This document shows positions 1 to 8,589 of a DNA stretch of 64,000 nucleotides, in pieces (the first letter of the stretch is position 1; each line of letters opens with the position of its first letter). A program made the position numbers and the translations under genes. The DNA is from Gracilimonas sp034520725 (GTDB lineage Bacteria; Bacteroidota; Rhodothermia; Balneolales; Balneolaceae): positions 62,001 through 126,000 of the forward strand of contig JAXHNH010000020.1 of NCBI GenBank assembly GCA_034520725.1, written 5' to 3'. The notes under the pieces are model-generated. The model was given only the letters and a program-made list of their open reading frames with translations, did not search any database and was not told where the DNA came from.

Positions 1-2
1 CT

Positions 3-869
3 GTTCTGGCCTTTGGTACTGAACAATTTGGTGCCAAACGATGGTTAAACCTGGGTGGTTTTTCGTTCCAGCCGTCCATGGTTGCTTCAGTTGCCTTACT
101 GATACATGTCTCTGTTTTGCTGAACGAAAAGCAGGAATACATCAAAGACTTCCAAAAAGCTTTCTTACCGATCCTTTTCTGGGTGGTTCTTACCTGTGGA
201 TTGATCGGCCTGGAGGATTTCAGCAGTGCCGCCATTCTGCTGGGGATATGTTTGCTTGTTATGTTTGTTGGCAGGATCAGCGTAATTCAGATCGGTACAC
301 TTGTTGCCATTGGTTTACTTGGTGGCATTCTATTGTTAAGTCAGTCAACCAACCGGCAGGACAGGATCGAGCAGTACATAACACAGATCAAAGATATCCC
401 AAGTGAACAGATCATTCAGGGAAGTGGATATCAGGCGCAACAGGCACATATTGCCATTGCCAAAGGTGAGCTATTAGGAGTAGGAATTGGAAAAAGTTCA
501 CAACGTGATTTCCTCCCAGCCCCTTACAATGATTTTATTTTTGCCATTATAGCTGAGGAATATGGCCTGGTCGGCGCTATGGCTCTGATATTCATATTCA
601 CTCTAATTCTATTTCGGGGTGTGGTATTCATTGCCCGAAACGCCGAAGACCATCTTGGATCTCTACTGGCTGTTGCCTGTACCATGATGATCGTACTCTA
701 TGGATTTGTAAATGCAGGTGTTGCCAGCGGTATCCTGCCCGTAACAGGTTTGCCTATGCCATTTGTGAGTTACGGTGGTACCAGTATGGTATTTGCCGGA
801 ATCATGGTGGGCATTTTATTGAATATCTCGAAACATAACCGGGACCGGAGGACCCTGTACTATGGATAA
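3..869 (+). CDS. ftsW: FtsW/RodA-family septal peptidoglycan polymerase, 5' end missing
   Basis: The frame is open from base 3 at the window edge, so the start lies upstream; 288 C-terminal residues are visible. FtsW is the multi-pass membrane glycosyltransferase that polymerises lipid II at the division septum together with its cognate transpeptidase. Seen here: hydrophobic membrane segments, the conserved SEDS loop (GIGKSSQRDFLPAPYNDF, then AIIAEEYGLVG) and the late GLPMPFVSYGGTSM motif. The position directly before murG fits FtsW rather than RodA. The stop overlaps the murG start by 8 nt, suggesting translational coupling. An internal ATG at 78 is not the real start, because the homologous sequence continues upstream (GTEQFGAKRWLNLGG). 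Confidence 0.93.
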   Translation, partial: VLAFGTEQFGAKRWLNLGGFSFQPSMVASVALLIHVSVLLNEKQEYIKDFQKAFLPILFWVVLTCGLIGLEDFSSAAILLGICLLVMFVGRISVIQIGTLVAIGLLGGILLLSQSTNRQDRIEQYITQIKDIPSEQIIQGSGYQAQQAHIAIAKGELLGVGIGKSSQRDFLPAPYNDFIFAIIAEEYGLVGAMALIFIFTLILFRGVVFIARNAEDHLGSLLAVACTMMIVLYGFVNAGVASGILPVTGLPMPFVSYGGTSMVFAGIMVGILLNISKHNRDRRTLYYG

Positions 870-1968
870 AACTAAGATCTTATTGGCTGCAGGTGGAACC
901 GGTGGACATGTTTACCCGGCTATCGCCATTGCAGACGCACTAAAGGAAGAACAACCTGAAACTGAGATTTTGTTTGTGGGAACCAAGGATCATATGGAGT
1001 GGAAAGCCGTGCCAAATGCCGGTTATGACATTCGAAACGTATGGATCAGCGGATTTCACCGACGATTTACGCTCAAAAACCTGGTCTTCCCTTTAAAACT
1101 TGTCACCAGTTTGTTCCAGAGTTTGCGAATACTTTCAGTTTACAAACCTCAGGTGGTTGTTTCCTGTGGCGGATATGTGGCTGGTCCGATTGGATGGGTT
1201 GCCGGTAAAATGGGAATTCCTTTAGTAATCCAGGAACAGAACAGCTTTCCGGGAGTCACGAACCGATTACTGGCAAAATTTGCCTCAAAGATATTTACAG
1301 CTTTCAAAGAAGCAGACAAATTTTTACCTGCTGAGAAAACCTATGTGAGCGGTAATCCAACCAGAGCCTCATTAAATGATGCTGACAGAGATACCGCTTT
1401 AGAGTCATTCGGTTTTGACAAAGATAAACCGGTTCTGTTGGTGATGGGTGGCAGCGGTGGTGCAAAAACGATCAACGATGCCATGAAAGCTAACATAAAA
1501 GCCCTGCATGATGAAGTTGGATTGCAGATCATCTGGCAATGCGGACCAAGATATTACGACACTCTTTCAACTGATGTGAATACCAAAAAATTAAAGAATC
1601 TGAGACTCACGGCATATCTCGATAATATGGCCGAGGCCTATGCAGCCTCAGATCTTGTTATCAGCAGAGCCGGTGCCAGTTCCTGTTCTGAACTCATGCT
1701 AACCGGTAAACCGAGTATTCTTGTACCCTCTCCTAATGTTGCAGGAGATCACCAATCCCAGAATGCCAAAGCCATGGCAGATGCAGGTGCATCACTACTA
1801 ATGGAGGATGAAAAAATGAAAGAAACCGTAACAGAACTTGTTGAACAGCTAATCCGTGATCAACAAAATTTAAAGCGCATGAACCAGGCTGCCTTAAATC
1901 TGGCAAAACCTGATGCTGCTAAACTAATCGCCAGGGAAATTCTGGAAATCGCAACTTCGAAACTATAA
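862..1968 (+). CDS. murG: UDP-GlcNAc transferase MurG, makes lipid II
   Basis: MurG transfers GlcNAc from UDP-GlcNAc to undecaprenyl-pyrophosphoryl-MurNAc-pentapeptide (lipid I) on the inner membrane face, giving lipid II for FtsW. The protein is 368 aa, normal for the family. Visible motifs are the N-terminal glycine loop GGTGGHVYPA (about residues 11-20), GGYVAGPIGW near 112, QEQNSFPG near 134, the second-domain loop GGSGGAKTIND near 196, and the UDP-GlcNAc-binding region SRAGASSCSEL near 268, followed by PSPNVAGDHQ. The ATG start lies inside the 3' end of ftsW (8-nt overlap). murC begins only 4 nt after the stop, so these genes probably form one transcript. Confidence 0.97.
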   Translation: MDKTKILLAAGGTGGHVYPAIAIADALKEEQPETEILFVGTKDHMEWKAVPNAGYDIRNVWISGFHRRFTLKNLVFPLKLVTSLFQSLRILSVYKPQVVVSCGGYVAGPIGWVAGKMGIPLVIQEQNSFPGVTNRLLAKFASKIFTAFKEADKFLPAEKTYVSGNPTRASLNDADRDTALESFGFDKDKPVLLVMGGSGGAKTINDAMKANIKALHDEVGLQIIWQCGPRYYDTLSTDVNTKKLKNLRLTAYLDNMAEAYAASDLVISRAGASSCSELMLTGKPSILVPSPNVAGDHQSQNAKAMADAGASLLMEDEKMKETVTELVEQLIRDQQNLKRMNQAALNLAKPDAAKLIAREILEIATSKL

Positions 1969-1972
1969 GACA

Positions 1973-3403
1973 TTGGTGGAAAAACGAATCGAAACACAAC
2001 CCGTTTTTGGTAAAACCAAGCATATTCACATGGTGGGTATAGGTGGCATTGGTATGAGCGGTATGGCTGAGATCTTGCTGCAGCGGGGCTATAAAGTTAC
2101 CGGTTCGGATGGTGCTGTCACAGACACCACTAAAAGATTAAAGGAACTGGGTGCCACAGTTCATAAGGGGCACAAAGCAAAATATATTGAAGGAGCAGAT
2201 GTAGTGGTTTACACCAGTGCAGTTAAGGCCGATGAAAATGTCGAGACCATTGCTGCCATGGAAAACAGAATCCCAACCATCAAGCGGGCCGAAATGCTGG
2301 CTGAGCTGATGAAAATGAAATTCGGGATCGGTGTAGCCGGTACACACGGTAAAACGACGACCACAACCATGATCGGCCATGTTACTCAGGATGGCAACTA
2401 CGACCCTACTATCATTGTGGGCGGTAAAGTTCACAGTTTTGACAAGACCAATGCGGTGGTCGGTAAAGGCGATCTGATCGTGGTAGAAGCCGACGAATTT
2501 GACCGGACTTTCCTCCGGCTCAACCCTTCCCTTGCTATCATTACAAATATTGAAGCCGAACACCTGGATATCTATGATGATCTGGATGATGTGAAGCAAG
2601 CATTCGTTGATTATGCCAATAAAGTACCGTTCTATGGAGCGGTTATCGTTTGTCTGGATGATCCGAATGTGCGCAGTGTTCTGCCACAGCTTGAAAAACG
2701 TGTGATCACCTACGGATTGAATCCACAGGCGCAGCTTCGAGCGATTGATATCCGTACAGATGCATTTACGAGCACCTTTACCGTTATGCACGAAGGCGAG
2801 AAACTGGGAGTGGTAACGTTGAAAGCACCGGGCGAGCATAATGTTAAAAATGCCCTGGCAGCTATTGCCACAGGTCTGGAGTTGGACATCGACTTCAAAC
2901 TGATTAAAAAAGGAATTGAACATTTTGAAGGTGTCTTTAGAAGATTTCAGCTGAAGTATGAAAACGGTTGTATGGTGATAGATGATTATGCCCATCACCC
3001 CACCGAAGTGAAAGCAACACTGCAAGCAGCTCACAAAGGCTGGCCTGACAGACGCGTGGTTGCAGTATTTCAGCCGCATTTATACTCCAGAACTCAGGAC
3101 CTGTATAAGGAATTTGGACTTTCTTTCTTTGATGCCGAAATGCTCATCGTAACGGATGTGTACCCCTCACGTGAAAAACCGATAGAGGGTGTATCCGGAA
3201 AATTGATCTCCGATACAGCTGAACAATACGGGCATAACAATGTGATATATGTGAAGGACAAAAAAGATATCACAAAGATTCTAAAAGAGGTCGCCCGTAA
3301 AGGTGACATCATAATCACAATGGGAGCCGGGGACATCTACCGGTTCGGCGAAGACTTTATTGAAGCGCTGGAATCAGGATCATTCAAACCAAAAGCGAAA
3401 TAA
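1973..3403 (+). CDS. murC: UDP-N-acetylmuramate--L-alanine ligase MurC
   Basis: MurC adds L-alanine to UDP-MurNAc in the cytoplasm using ATP, the first amino-acid step of the muropeptide stem. The 476-aa protein has the N-terminal UDP-binding Rossmann loop GIGGIGMSGMAE (about residues 22-33), the Mur-ligase ATP loop GTHGKTTTTTM near 123, VEADEFDRTF near 171, and the C-terminal-domain motif DDYAHHPTE near 341. No ATG is available at the N terminus: the frame opens with TTG at 1973, followed directly by GTG at 1976, and either could be used. It is packed tightly between murG (4-nt gap) and ftsQ (0-nt gap). Confidence 0.97.
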   Translation: MVEKRIETQPVFGKTKHIHMVGIGGIGMSGMAEILLQRGYKVTGSDGAVTDTTKRLKELGATVHKGHKAKYIEGADVVVYTSAVKADENVETIAAMENRIPTIKRAEMLAELMKMKFGIGVAGTHGKTTTTTMIGHVTQDGNYDPTIIVGGKVHSFDKTNAVVGKGDLIVVEADEFDRTFLRLNPSLAIITNIEAEHLDIYDDLDDVKQAFVDYANKVPFYGAVIVCLDDPNVRSVLPQLEKRVITYGLNPQAQLRAIDIRTDAFTSTFTVMHEGEKLGVVTLKAPGEHNVKNALAAIATGLELDIDFKLIKKGIEHFEGVFRRFQLKYENGCMVIDDYAHHPTEVKATLQAAHKGWPDRRVVAVFQPHLYSRTQDLYKEFGLSFFDAEMLIVTDVYPSREKPIEGVSGKLISDTAEQYGHNNVIYVKDKKDITKILKEVARKGDIIITMGAGDIYRFGEDFIEALESGSFKPKAK

Positions 3404-4132
3404 TTGAGTAAAAAGGAATCAAATAAAACTCTTTTGCCCTGGATCACGGGAATCATGATGGTGATCGCTGTAGCGGTACTTGCCGCCGTGTATTGGAACC
3501 GGAATGTGACAGTGCAGGAACTTGATTTTAATAAACTGACCTTCACTGAAAAAGAGGAGATTGAAGTGGCTGCAGCTATACCATTCGGCATCAAACCCGA
3601 CAGTCTTGATCTACAAGCGGTCGCCGATAGAGTTGAAGATCTTATCTATGTGAGATCCGTCAGTCCATACATTGAACCAAGTGGGGATCTCAGATTGACT
3701 ATCTCAGAGCGTCGACCGATCGCAATGCTGATCGATGGCGCAAACAGATCTTATGTCGATGCTGAGGGTGTTATTCTCCCAATTTTAGTAAACAAAACAC
3801 GTGACGTGCCACTGCTTTACGGATACTCAGTGAGTGCGAAAGATACTTTAAAAGACGAGCCTTTCTTACAGGTTAGGGATTTTTTGATGAAAGCCAAGAT
3901 CGACGAATTTGGATGGACAACCATCAGTGAAGTCGCTTTTGACCAGACAGATGGTGTTGTGGCCTTGAGTCACGAGAACGGAGTAAAACTCATCTTTGGT
4001 CGTAACGATTTTGACATGAAACTCGAAAACTGGAAAGCATTTTACAAGCAAGTAGTTCGAACCAAGGGAATACGATCAATGCAGCAAGTTGATCTGCGAT
4101 TCTCAAATCAGGTGGTGACCCGTGAAATATAG
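3404..4132 (+). CDS. ftsQ: Cell division protein FtsQ
   Basis: FtsQ is a bitopic membrane protein that links early and late divisome components. The 242-aa sequence has a short basic cytoplasmic end (KKESNK), one membrane segment at about residues 11-30 (PWITGIMMVIAVAVLAAVYW), then a periplasmic region with a POTRA-like part and the FtsQ-type stretch LRLTISERRPIAMLI followed by YVDAEGVILP. The start is TTG, placed immediately after the murC TAA with no spacer. The position between murC and ftsA is the standard dcw position. Divergent family, but motif and context together make the call firm. Confidence 0.9.
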   Translation: MSKKESNKTLLPWITGIMMVIAVAVLAAVYWNRNVTVQELDFNKLTFTEKEEIEVAAAIPFGIKPDSLDLQAVADRVEDLIYVRSVSPYIEPSGDLRLTISERRPIAMLIDGANRSYVDAEGVILPILVNKTRDVPLLYGYSVSAKDTLKDEPFLQVRDFLMKAKIDEFGWTTISEVAFDQTDGVVALSHENGVKLIFGRNDFDMKLENWKAFYKQVVRTKGIRSMQQVDLRFSNQVVTREI

Positions 4133-4385
4133 TTTTGAAAAGTTACTATTTACTAAAAAACGCAAACGATACGAACCAAATAAGGTTTCGTTGCCCCCTA
4201 AGCGGGATCATGATAATGATCTGGAGGATGAGGCTCTGCAATTGATCAACGCCTTAATGAGTTCGCCCTACCCTGCTGAAAACGATAAGATATCAGAATT
4301 TTACTCTAAAGTTAGACAACGAAGCGAACAGGAAGTCGGATCAGCATCAGAATGGTTCGATCGAATTACATCCAGCAATCAATAA
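4122..4385 (+). CDS. Unrecognised 87-aa protein between ftsQ and ftsA
   Basis: I do not recognise this protein. It starts with GTG at 4122, overlapping the last 11 nt of ftsQ, and stops 35 nt before ftsA, so it is probably translated as part of the division operon. It has no signal peptide and no membrane segment. The first third is basic (FTKKRKRYEPNKVSLPPKR) and the rest acidic and probably helical (DLEDEALQLINAL, then ISEFYSKVRQRSEQEV). In the usual dcw order ftsQ is followed directly by ftsA, so an extra small soluble protein here could be a lineage-specific division factor; that is inference. Overlap and operon position are the only support that it is a real gene. Confidence 0.65.
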   Translation: MKYSFEKLLFTKKRKRYEPNKVSLPPKRDHDNDLEDEALQLINALMSSPYPAENDKISEFYSKVRQRSEQEVGSASEWFDRITSSNQ

Positions 4386-4420
4386 TGAACATTAGCAATC
4401 AATAAATACAGCGGATCGTC

Positions 4421-5680
4421 ATGGAAGAACAGGAAAACATAATGGTAGGTCTCGATATAGGGACCACAAAAATTTGCGCAATCGTAGCATCTATTGATGA
4501 ACAGGAACGGATCAACATCCTTGGTGTTGGTAAATCCCAAAGCGATGGGCTGAACCGCGGTGTGGTTGTCAACATAGACAAGACCGTGAACGCCATCAAG
4601 GATGCCATTGCACAAGCTGAACTTGCCTCTGGCATTCAGGTTCAATCCGTAAATGTTGGTATTGCCGGCGACCACATCAGAAGCATGCGAAGCAAGGGTG
4701 TGATCACCATCAATAACAAAGACAACGAGATCACTGCCAAGGATGTGGAACGCCTGCTGGAAGATTGTCAGCGTATCATGCTTCCAACCGATCAGCAGAT
4801 CCTGCATGTTATCCCACAGGAGTTTGTAGTTGACGGTCAGGATGGCATTAGCGACCCTGTTGGAATGAGCGGAATGCGCATGGAAGCTGAGGTCCATATC
4901 ATCACCGGACTGGTTTCCGCTGCTAAGAATATGTACCGCTGTGTTGAAAGAGCCGGCTATCAGGTAGCAGATCTGATCCTCGAACCTCTTGCCTCCTCCT
5001 ACTCCGTTTTGGATGAAGAGGAAAAAGAGGCCGGTGTGGTTTTAGTTGATATCGGAGGCGGCACGACTGATCTCGCCATCTTTCAGGATAATACCATTCG
5101 TCACACCGCTGTTGTGGCCATAGCCGGACAAAAAGTAACCGACGACATTCGCTTAGGCCTCAGTGTACTTGATGATCAGGCCGAAACACTGAAACGCAAG
5201 CATGGCGAGTGCTATGCCGATCTGATTGAAGAGGATGAAGTAATCACGGTACCGGGAATTGCCGGTCGACCACCAAAAGAGATCACCAAAAGTATTCTTG
5301 CCAAGATCATACAGGCACGTATGGAAGAGATCCTCGAGATCGTGGGCATTGAGATCAAAAGAAGCGGATATGCTGATGCAATGAGTGCCGGAGTGGTTAT
5401 CACAGGCGGGGGTTCATTGATCAAGAATATCTGTCCGCTGGCAAATGAAATTTTAGGCCTCGATGCCAAAGTGGGTATTCCACTGGGTATTACAGGCGGA
5501 CTTAAAGAAGAGGTCAACAGCCCGATCTACGCTACCGGTGTAGGTCTGGTTATGCATGCCCTCAGATCGGGAACAGCTAACAATCAGGCTATGATCCCCG
5601 ATTCAACCAAAGGAACCAACGTGGAGCAGGTGATGCAGAAGATCACTGAACGTATGAAGAGTTGGTTCAAAGAACTTTAG
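4421..5680 (+). CDS. ftsA: Cell division protein FtsA
   Basis: FtsA is an actin-like ATPase that tethers FtsZ filaments to the membrane and recruits later divisome proteins. The 419-aa product shows the phosphate-1 loop GLDIGTTKICAIVAS (about residues 10-24), the SHS2/1C subdomain region, the phosphate-2 loop VLVDIGGGTTDLAIF near 206, the adenosine motif ITGGGSLIKNI near 327, and a C-terminal amphipathic helix (VMQKITERMKSWFKEL) of the kind that inserts in the membrane. The ATG start follows GCGGATCGTC without a strong Shine-Dalgarno. It is separated from ftsZ by an unusual 353-nt gap. Confidence 0.97.
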   Translation: MEEQENIMVGLDIGTTKICAIVASIDEQERINILGVGKSQSDGLNRGVVVNIDKTVNAIKDAIAQAELASGIQVQSVNVGIAGDHIRSMRSKGVITINNKDNEITAKDVERLLEDCQRIMLPTDQQILHVIPQEFVVDGQDGISDPVGMSGMRMEAEVHIITGLVSAAKNMYRCVERAGYQVADLILEPLASSYSVLDEEEKEAGVVLVDIGGGTTDLAIFQDNTIRHTAVVAIAGQKVTDDIRLGLSVLDDQAETLKRKHGECYADLIEEDEVITVPGIAGRPPKEITKSILAKIIQARMEEILEIVGIEIKRSGYADAMSAGVVITGGGSLIKNICPLANEILGLDAKVGIPLGITGGLKEEVNSPIYATGVGLVMHALRSGTANNQAMIPDSTKGTNVEQVMQKITERMKSWFKEL

Positions 5681-5837
5681 AACATGAATATCAATGAAAT
5701 CGGATATAGAGAAAAGCAACCTTCAAGCGTCTGTAAGTCCTTGAAGCGTTGCGGTCTCGGATTCAACATCGTAAACGCTTCGAGGACCTCACGGACGCTC
5801 GAAGGTTTACTTGATCCAATTTCAAAGAACTTTAGAA
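5666..5837 (+). repeat. Insertion-like hairpin element flanked by a 17-bp direct repeat
   Basis: TTCAAAGAACTTTAGAA occurs at 5666-5682 (the end of ftsA, including its stop) and again at 5821-5837. Between them lies a long imperfect hairpin: arm 5718-5748 pairs with arm 5776-5807 around a 27-nt loop. The arms differ only by transitions and one bulged base. A hairpin bracketed by an exact direct repeat looks like a small non-autonomous insertion or a local duplication at the ftsA stop codon. No ORF in it is convincing. Confidence 0.6.
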
Positions 5838-5870
5838 GTACAAATAAGCAATCAACAAAACGGAATGAAA

Positions 5871-5961
5871 CCGTCTGACGAATTATCAAAGCTTAGTTGC
5901 TTAAATCATCCATCAGACCGACTTAGAGCGGTCAGATGGATACAGATTCTTTCGTCTGACG
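5871..5961. repeat. Hairpin and repeated CGTCTGACG boxes upstream of ftsZ
   Basis: CCGTCTGACG at 5871-5880 and CGTCTGACGG at 5952-5961 bracket a hairpin whose arms are 5906-5919 and 5928-5941 (CATCCATCAGACCG against CGGTCAGATGGATA, 8-nt loop). The arms contain the same TCAGAC/GTCTGA core as the outer boxes. Either another small repeat element or an operator array for ftsZ. The rest of the 5681-6033 gap holds no gene; AAAGGAG at 6019-6025 is the ftsZ ribosome binding site. Confidence 0.5.
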
Positions 5962-6033
5962 GATTGAATTCCAAACGCAATCATCTACAACAACAATCCA
6001 GTAAAAAATAACAACTCAAAAGGAGTTAACATC

Positions 6034-7371
6034 ATGGCTAACAATACACGTTTCTTTTTCGACGAGCAGAGCCAGGAAAACGCCAAGATCAAAGTGATCG
6101 GCGTAGGCGGCGGTGGCGGTAACGCCATTAACAATATGATAAATATGGGGCTTGAAAGTGTGGAGTACATCGCCCTTAATACAGATGCTCAGGCCCTTAA
6201 AAACAGCATGGCAGATATCAAGATACAGGTAGGTTCAGCCCTGACCAACGGACTTGGTGCCGGAGCCAGACCTGAGATCGGTCGTGAGGCGGTTGAAGAA
6301 AACCGACATGAGATCGAAGAATCCATTGAAAATGCCGACATGGTCTTTGTGACTGCCGGTATGGGCGGTGGAACCGGAACCGGAGGAGCACCTGTGGTTG
6401 CGGGTATTGCCAAACGCAGAGGAATTTTGACAGTGGGTATCATTACCACCCCATTCGAGTGTGAAGGCAAGGTTCGTAAGAAATATGCCCTCGAAGGTAT
6501 CACCGAGCTGAAGAAAAACTGTGATACGGTTATTGTGATCCCCAATGAGCGACTGCTCGATATCGCGGATGAAAATACTTCGCTGATGGAAGCATTTGCT
6601 ATGGCAAACGAAGTTCTTTATAACGCCACACGAGGTATCAGCGATCTGATTCTCATGCCGGGACTTATCAACCTTGACTTTGCAGACGTCCGCACTACCA
6701 TGAGCGATGGTGGAGCCGCCATTATGGGCTCTGCCACAGCTGAAGGTCCTGACAGAGCTGAGAAGGCAGCGCGTGCAGCTATCAACTCTCCGTTACTTGA
6801 CGGTGTGAGTATTCGCGGTGCCCGCAACGTACTGGTAAATATTTCAGCCGGTGCAAACCTGGGTATGCGTGAAACCACAACGGCAACCAATATCATCCAT
6901 GAAGAAGCCGGTGAAAATGCTGAAATCATTCTCGGTACCGTACTGGATGAGAATTTCGGGGATGAAATAAGAGTCACCGTTATTTCAACAGGATTTGATC
7001 TTTCCGAGGATCGTTCTACTGCTAAAGTGGCTAACAATTCCAAAGACAGCATGCTGAATAAAGCAGCTCAAAATGCACAAACGAACATTCAGAAACGATC
7101 AGAGGAATCTGATGTTCCAAAGCGTTTCCAAAGAGGAACCGGAGACTATTACAAAGGCGAAAATAATCTGAAGAAGTTGGATACACCCTCCTATCTGCGA
7201 CGTGATATAAACGTCCGACGTCAGGAAGAGGAAAGTGCAGAAATACCTGAACAGGATGAAAAACAAAATTCAGACGCTCAGGATAACATAGCCCCATTTC
7301 AAAGCAGAACGGAACGCATTCGTAAGGATGATACCGATCAGCCTGCTTTCCTTCGAAAAATAATGGACTAA
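6034..7371 (+). CDS. ftsZ: Cell division protein FtsZ
   Basis: FtsZ is the tubulin-like GTPase that forms the cytokinetic ring. The 445-aa protein has the N-terminal nucleotide loop GVGGGGGNAINNM (about residues 22-34), the tubulin signature GMGGGTGTGGAP near 110, the T7 synergy-loop region NLDFADVRTTM near 210, a long charged variable linker after about residue 325, and a C-terminal peptide (DQPAFLRKIMD) of the type that binds FtsA. The ATG has a clear AAAGGAG Shine-Dalgarno 8 nt upstream. It lies downstream of the hairpin-rich gap and ends before a strong terminator, so it is the last gene of this dcw cluster and may have its own promoter. Confidence 0.98.
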   Translation: MANNTRFFFDEQSQENAKIKVIGVGGGGGNAINNMINMGLESVEYIALNTDAQALKNSMADIKIQVGSALTNGLGAGARPEIGREAVEENRHEIEESIENADMVFVTAGMGGGTGTGGAPVVAGIAKRRGILTVGIITTPFECEGKVRKKYALEGITELKKNCDTVIVIPNERLLDIADENTSLMEAFAMANEVLYNATRGISDLILMPGLINLDFADVRTTMSDGGAAIMGSATAEGPDRAEKAARAAINSPLLDGVSIRGARNVLVNISAGANLGMRETTTATNIIHEEAGENAEIILGTVLDENFGDEIRVTVISTGFDLSEDRSTAKVANNSKDSMLNKAAQNAQTNIQKRSEESDVPKRFQRGTGDYYKGENNLKKLDTPSYLRRDINVRRQEEESAEIPEQDEKQNSDAQDNIAPFQSRTERIRKDDTDQPAFLRKIMD

Positions 7372-7481
7372 TTGAGTTGATGATTGTACCGGTTCAATGA
7401 CGGTACCACGGGTGTGGTATCCCTGAGAACCAACTTTTTTACTGGATATAGCTTGTTTAAGCTATAGATTGCTAACAACAG

Positions 7482-7518
7482 GAAAGGCTCCTTGATAGGG
7501 AGCCTTTTCTTTTTTTTC
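7482..7518 (+). terminator. Rho-independent terminator after ftsZ
   Basis: AAAGGCTCC-TTGATA-GGGAGCCTTTT followed by a run of T. It lies 111 nt after the ftsZ stop and ends the division cluster. Confidence 0.9.
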
Positions 7519-7776
7519 AGCTATTTGTGGATTATCAGAGAACACTGGTTCTATTTTCAGTGATCAAATATTCTTGTCCTTAAGCGAAGTAATGACTGAA
7601 TCTTTACTTCTAAAGAAGTATCCGAGGTCCATAAAAGATAACCAATTATAACGGCTCACCAATTTCATGCATTCTTAAGTCCCCGATTGTTAACTACTTT
7701 CCTCATTTATACAGAATAATCTCGCTAACAACATAAGATATACCATGTTAAGATTACGAATTTAAGATTCTGAATC
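7519..7776. other. Non-coding gap between ftsZ terminator and the TSUP exporter
   Basis: The 405-bp gap after ftsZ holds a small hairpin at 7446-7465 (TATAGCTT-GTTT-AAGCTATA), the ftsZ terminator, and another small hairpin at 7605-7620 (TACTTC-TAAA-GAAGTA). The remainder is AT-rich, with no ORF or recognisable regulatory site. Confidence 0.5.
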
Positions 7777-8589
7777 TTATAAAATAGACCAGATCAGTCG
7801 GATAGCCATAGCAATTGCCAAGATTCCAAAGCCCCACTGCAGCCACTTTCGATTAACCTTAAGGTTCAGGTAGGCTCCGCCAAATCCACCAACCAATCCA
7901 CCTATAGAAAGAGGGAAAGCCGCTCCAAAATCTACATACCCAATATTGAAATCCGTAATACCTGATATGGCACCAGGTTCAAAAGCGAGTTGTAACCAGC
8001 CGGTCGTAACCATTAGGATCATCCCTAGATGGGATATACTTACTGCCTTACGGAAGGGTTGCTTGTAAAATAGGTTCATGATCGGTACCATAACACCGCC
8101 TCCTCCTACCCCGGCCAGAGAAGCTACAAAACCGCCAATACCACCGGTCACAAAAGAACTGCCCAAATTCATATCCTCATAATCCCTTTTGATCTCACTT
8201 GAAGTATCACTTCCTCTTCTGAACATCATCCAAGACACATAGATAAGCATCATTGAAAAAAAGATCACAAATTCGGTTTCCTTGTAATAGGGTGAGGTCA
8301 GAATCTGTTTACCCACATAGATACCAATAGCTCCCATCAACCCAAGCAGTAATCCCTCCATCAGAAACACATTCTTTTGCATGTACTGCCTCACCATACT
8401 CCCCGAGGCGGCAATGAATGTACAAAACAAGGCTGAGGCTATGGTCCAGATCACGGGTTCTTCTACCCCTGCTCCACTAAACAGAAAATATAAAACCGGT
8501 GTAAAAATGATTCCGCCACCAATTCCCAGAAGTCCGGCCAAAACACCGGCTCCCAATCCTATGACTAGTAAAATAATGATCTCACCCAA
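7777..8589 (-). CDS. TSUP-family (TauE/SafE) membrane exporter
   Basis: A 270-aa multi-pass membrane protein with the two-fold repeat of the sulfite-exporter TauE/SafE family: GLLGIGGGIIFTPVLYFLF near residues 20-38 and its internal echo SLAGVGGGGVMVPIMN near 158-173. About eight hydrophobic segments are visible. The family moves small anions or organic sulfur compounds; the substrate here cannot be read from sequence. The start overlaps the 3' end of the phzF-like gene by 8 nt, so the two are probably co-transcribed. It is unrelated in detail to the shorter SafE-type protein of the cbb3 operon. Confidence 0.85.
   Translation of the reverse strand: MGEIIILLVIGLGAGVLAGLLGIGGGIIFTPVLYFLFSGAGVEEPVIWTIASALFCTFIAASGSMVRQYMQKNVFLMEGLLLGLMGAIGIYVGKQILTSPYYKETEFVIFFSMMLIYVSWMMFRRGSDTSSEIKRDYEDMNLGSSFVTGGIGGFVASLAGVGGGGVMVPIMNLFYKQPFRKAVSISHLGMILMVTTGWLQLAFEPGAISGITDFNIGYVDFGAAFPLSIGGLVGGFGGAYLNLKVNRKWLQWGFGILAIAMAIRLIWSIL

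Noticed and set aside
2138..3079. A 313-codon open frame on the minus strand inside murC
   Set aside because: It lies wholly antisense to a well-conserved gene, and its translation shows no family-like motif; the opening follows from murC codon use.
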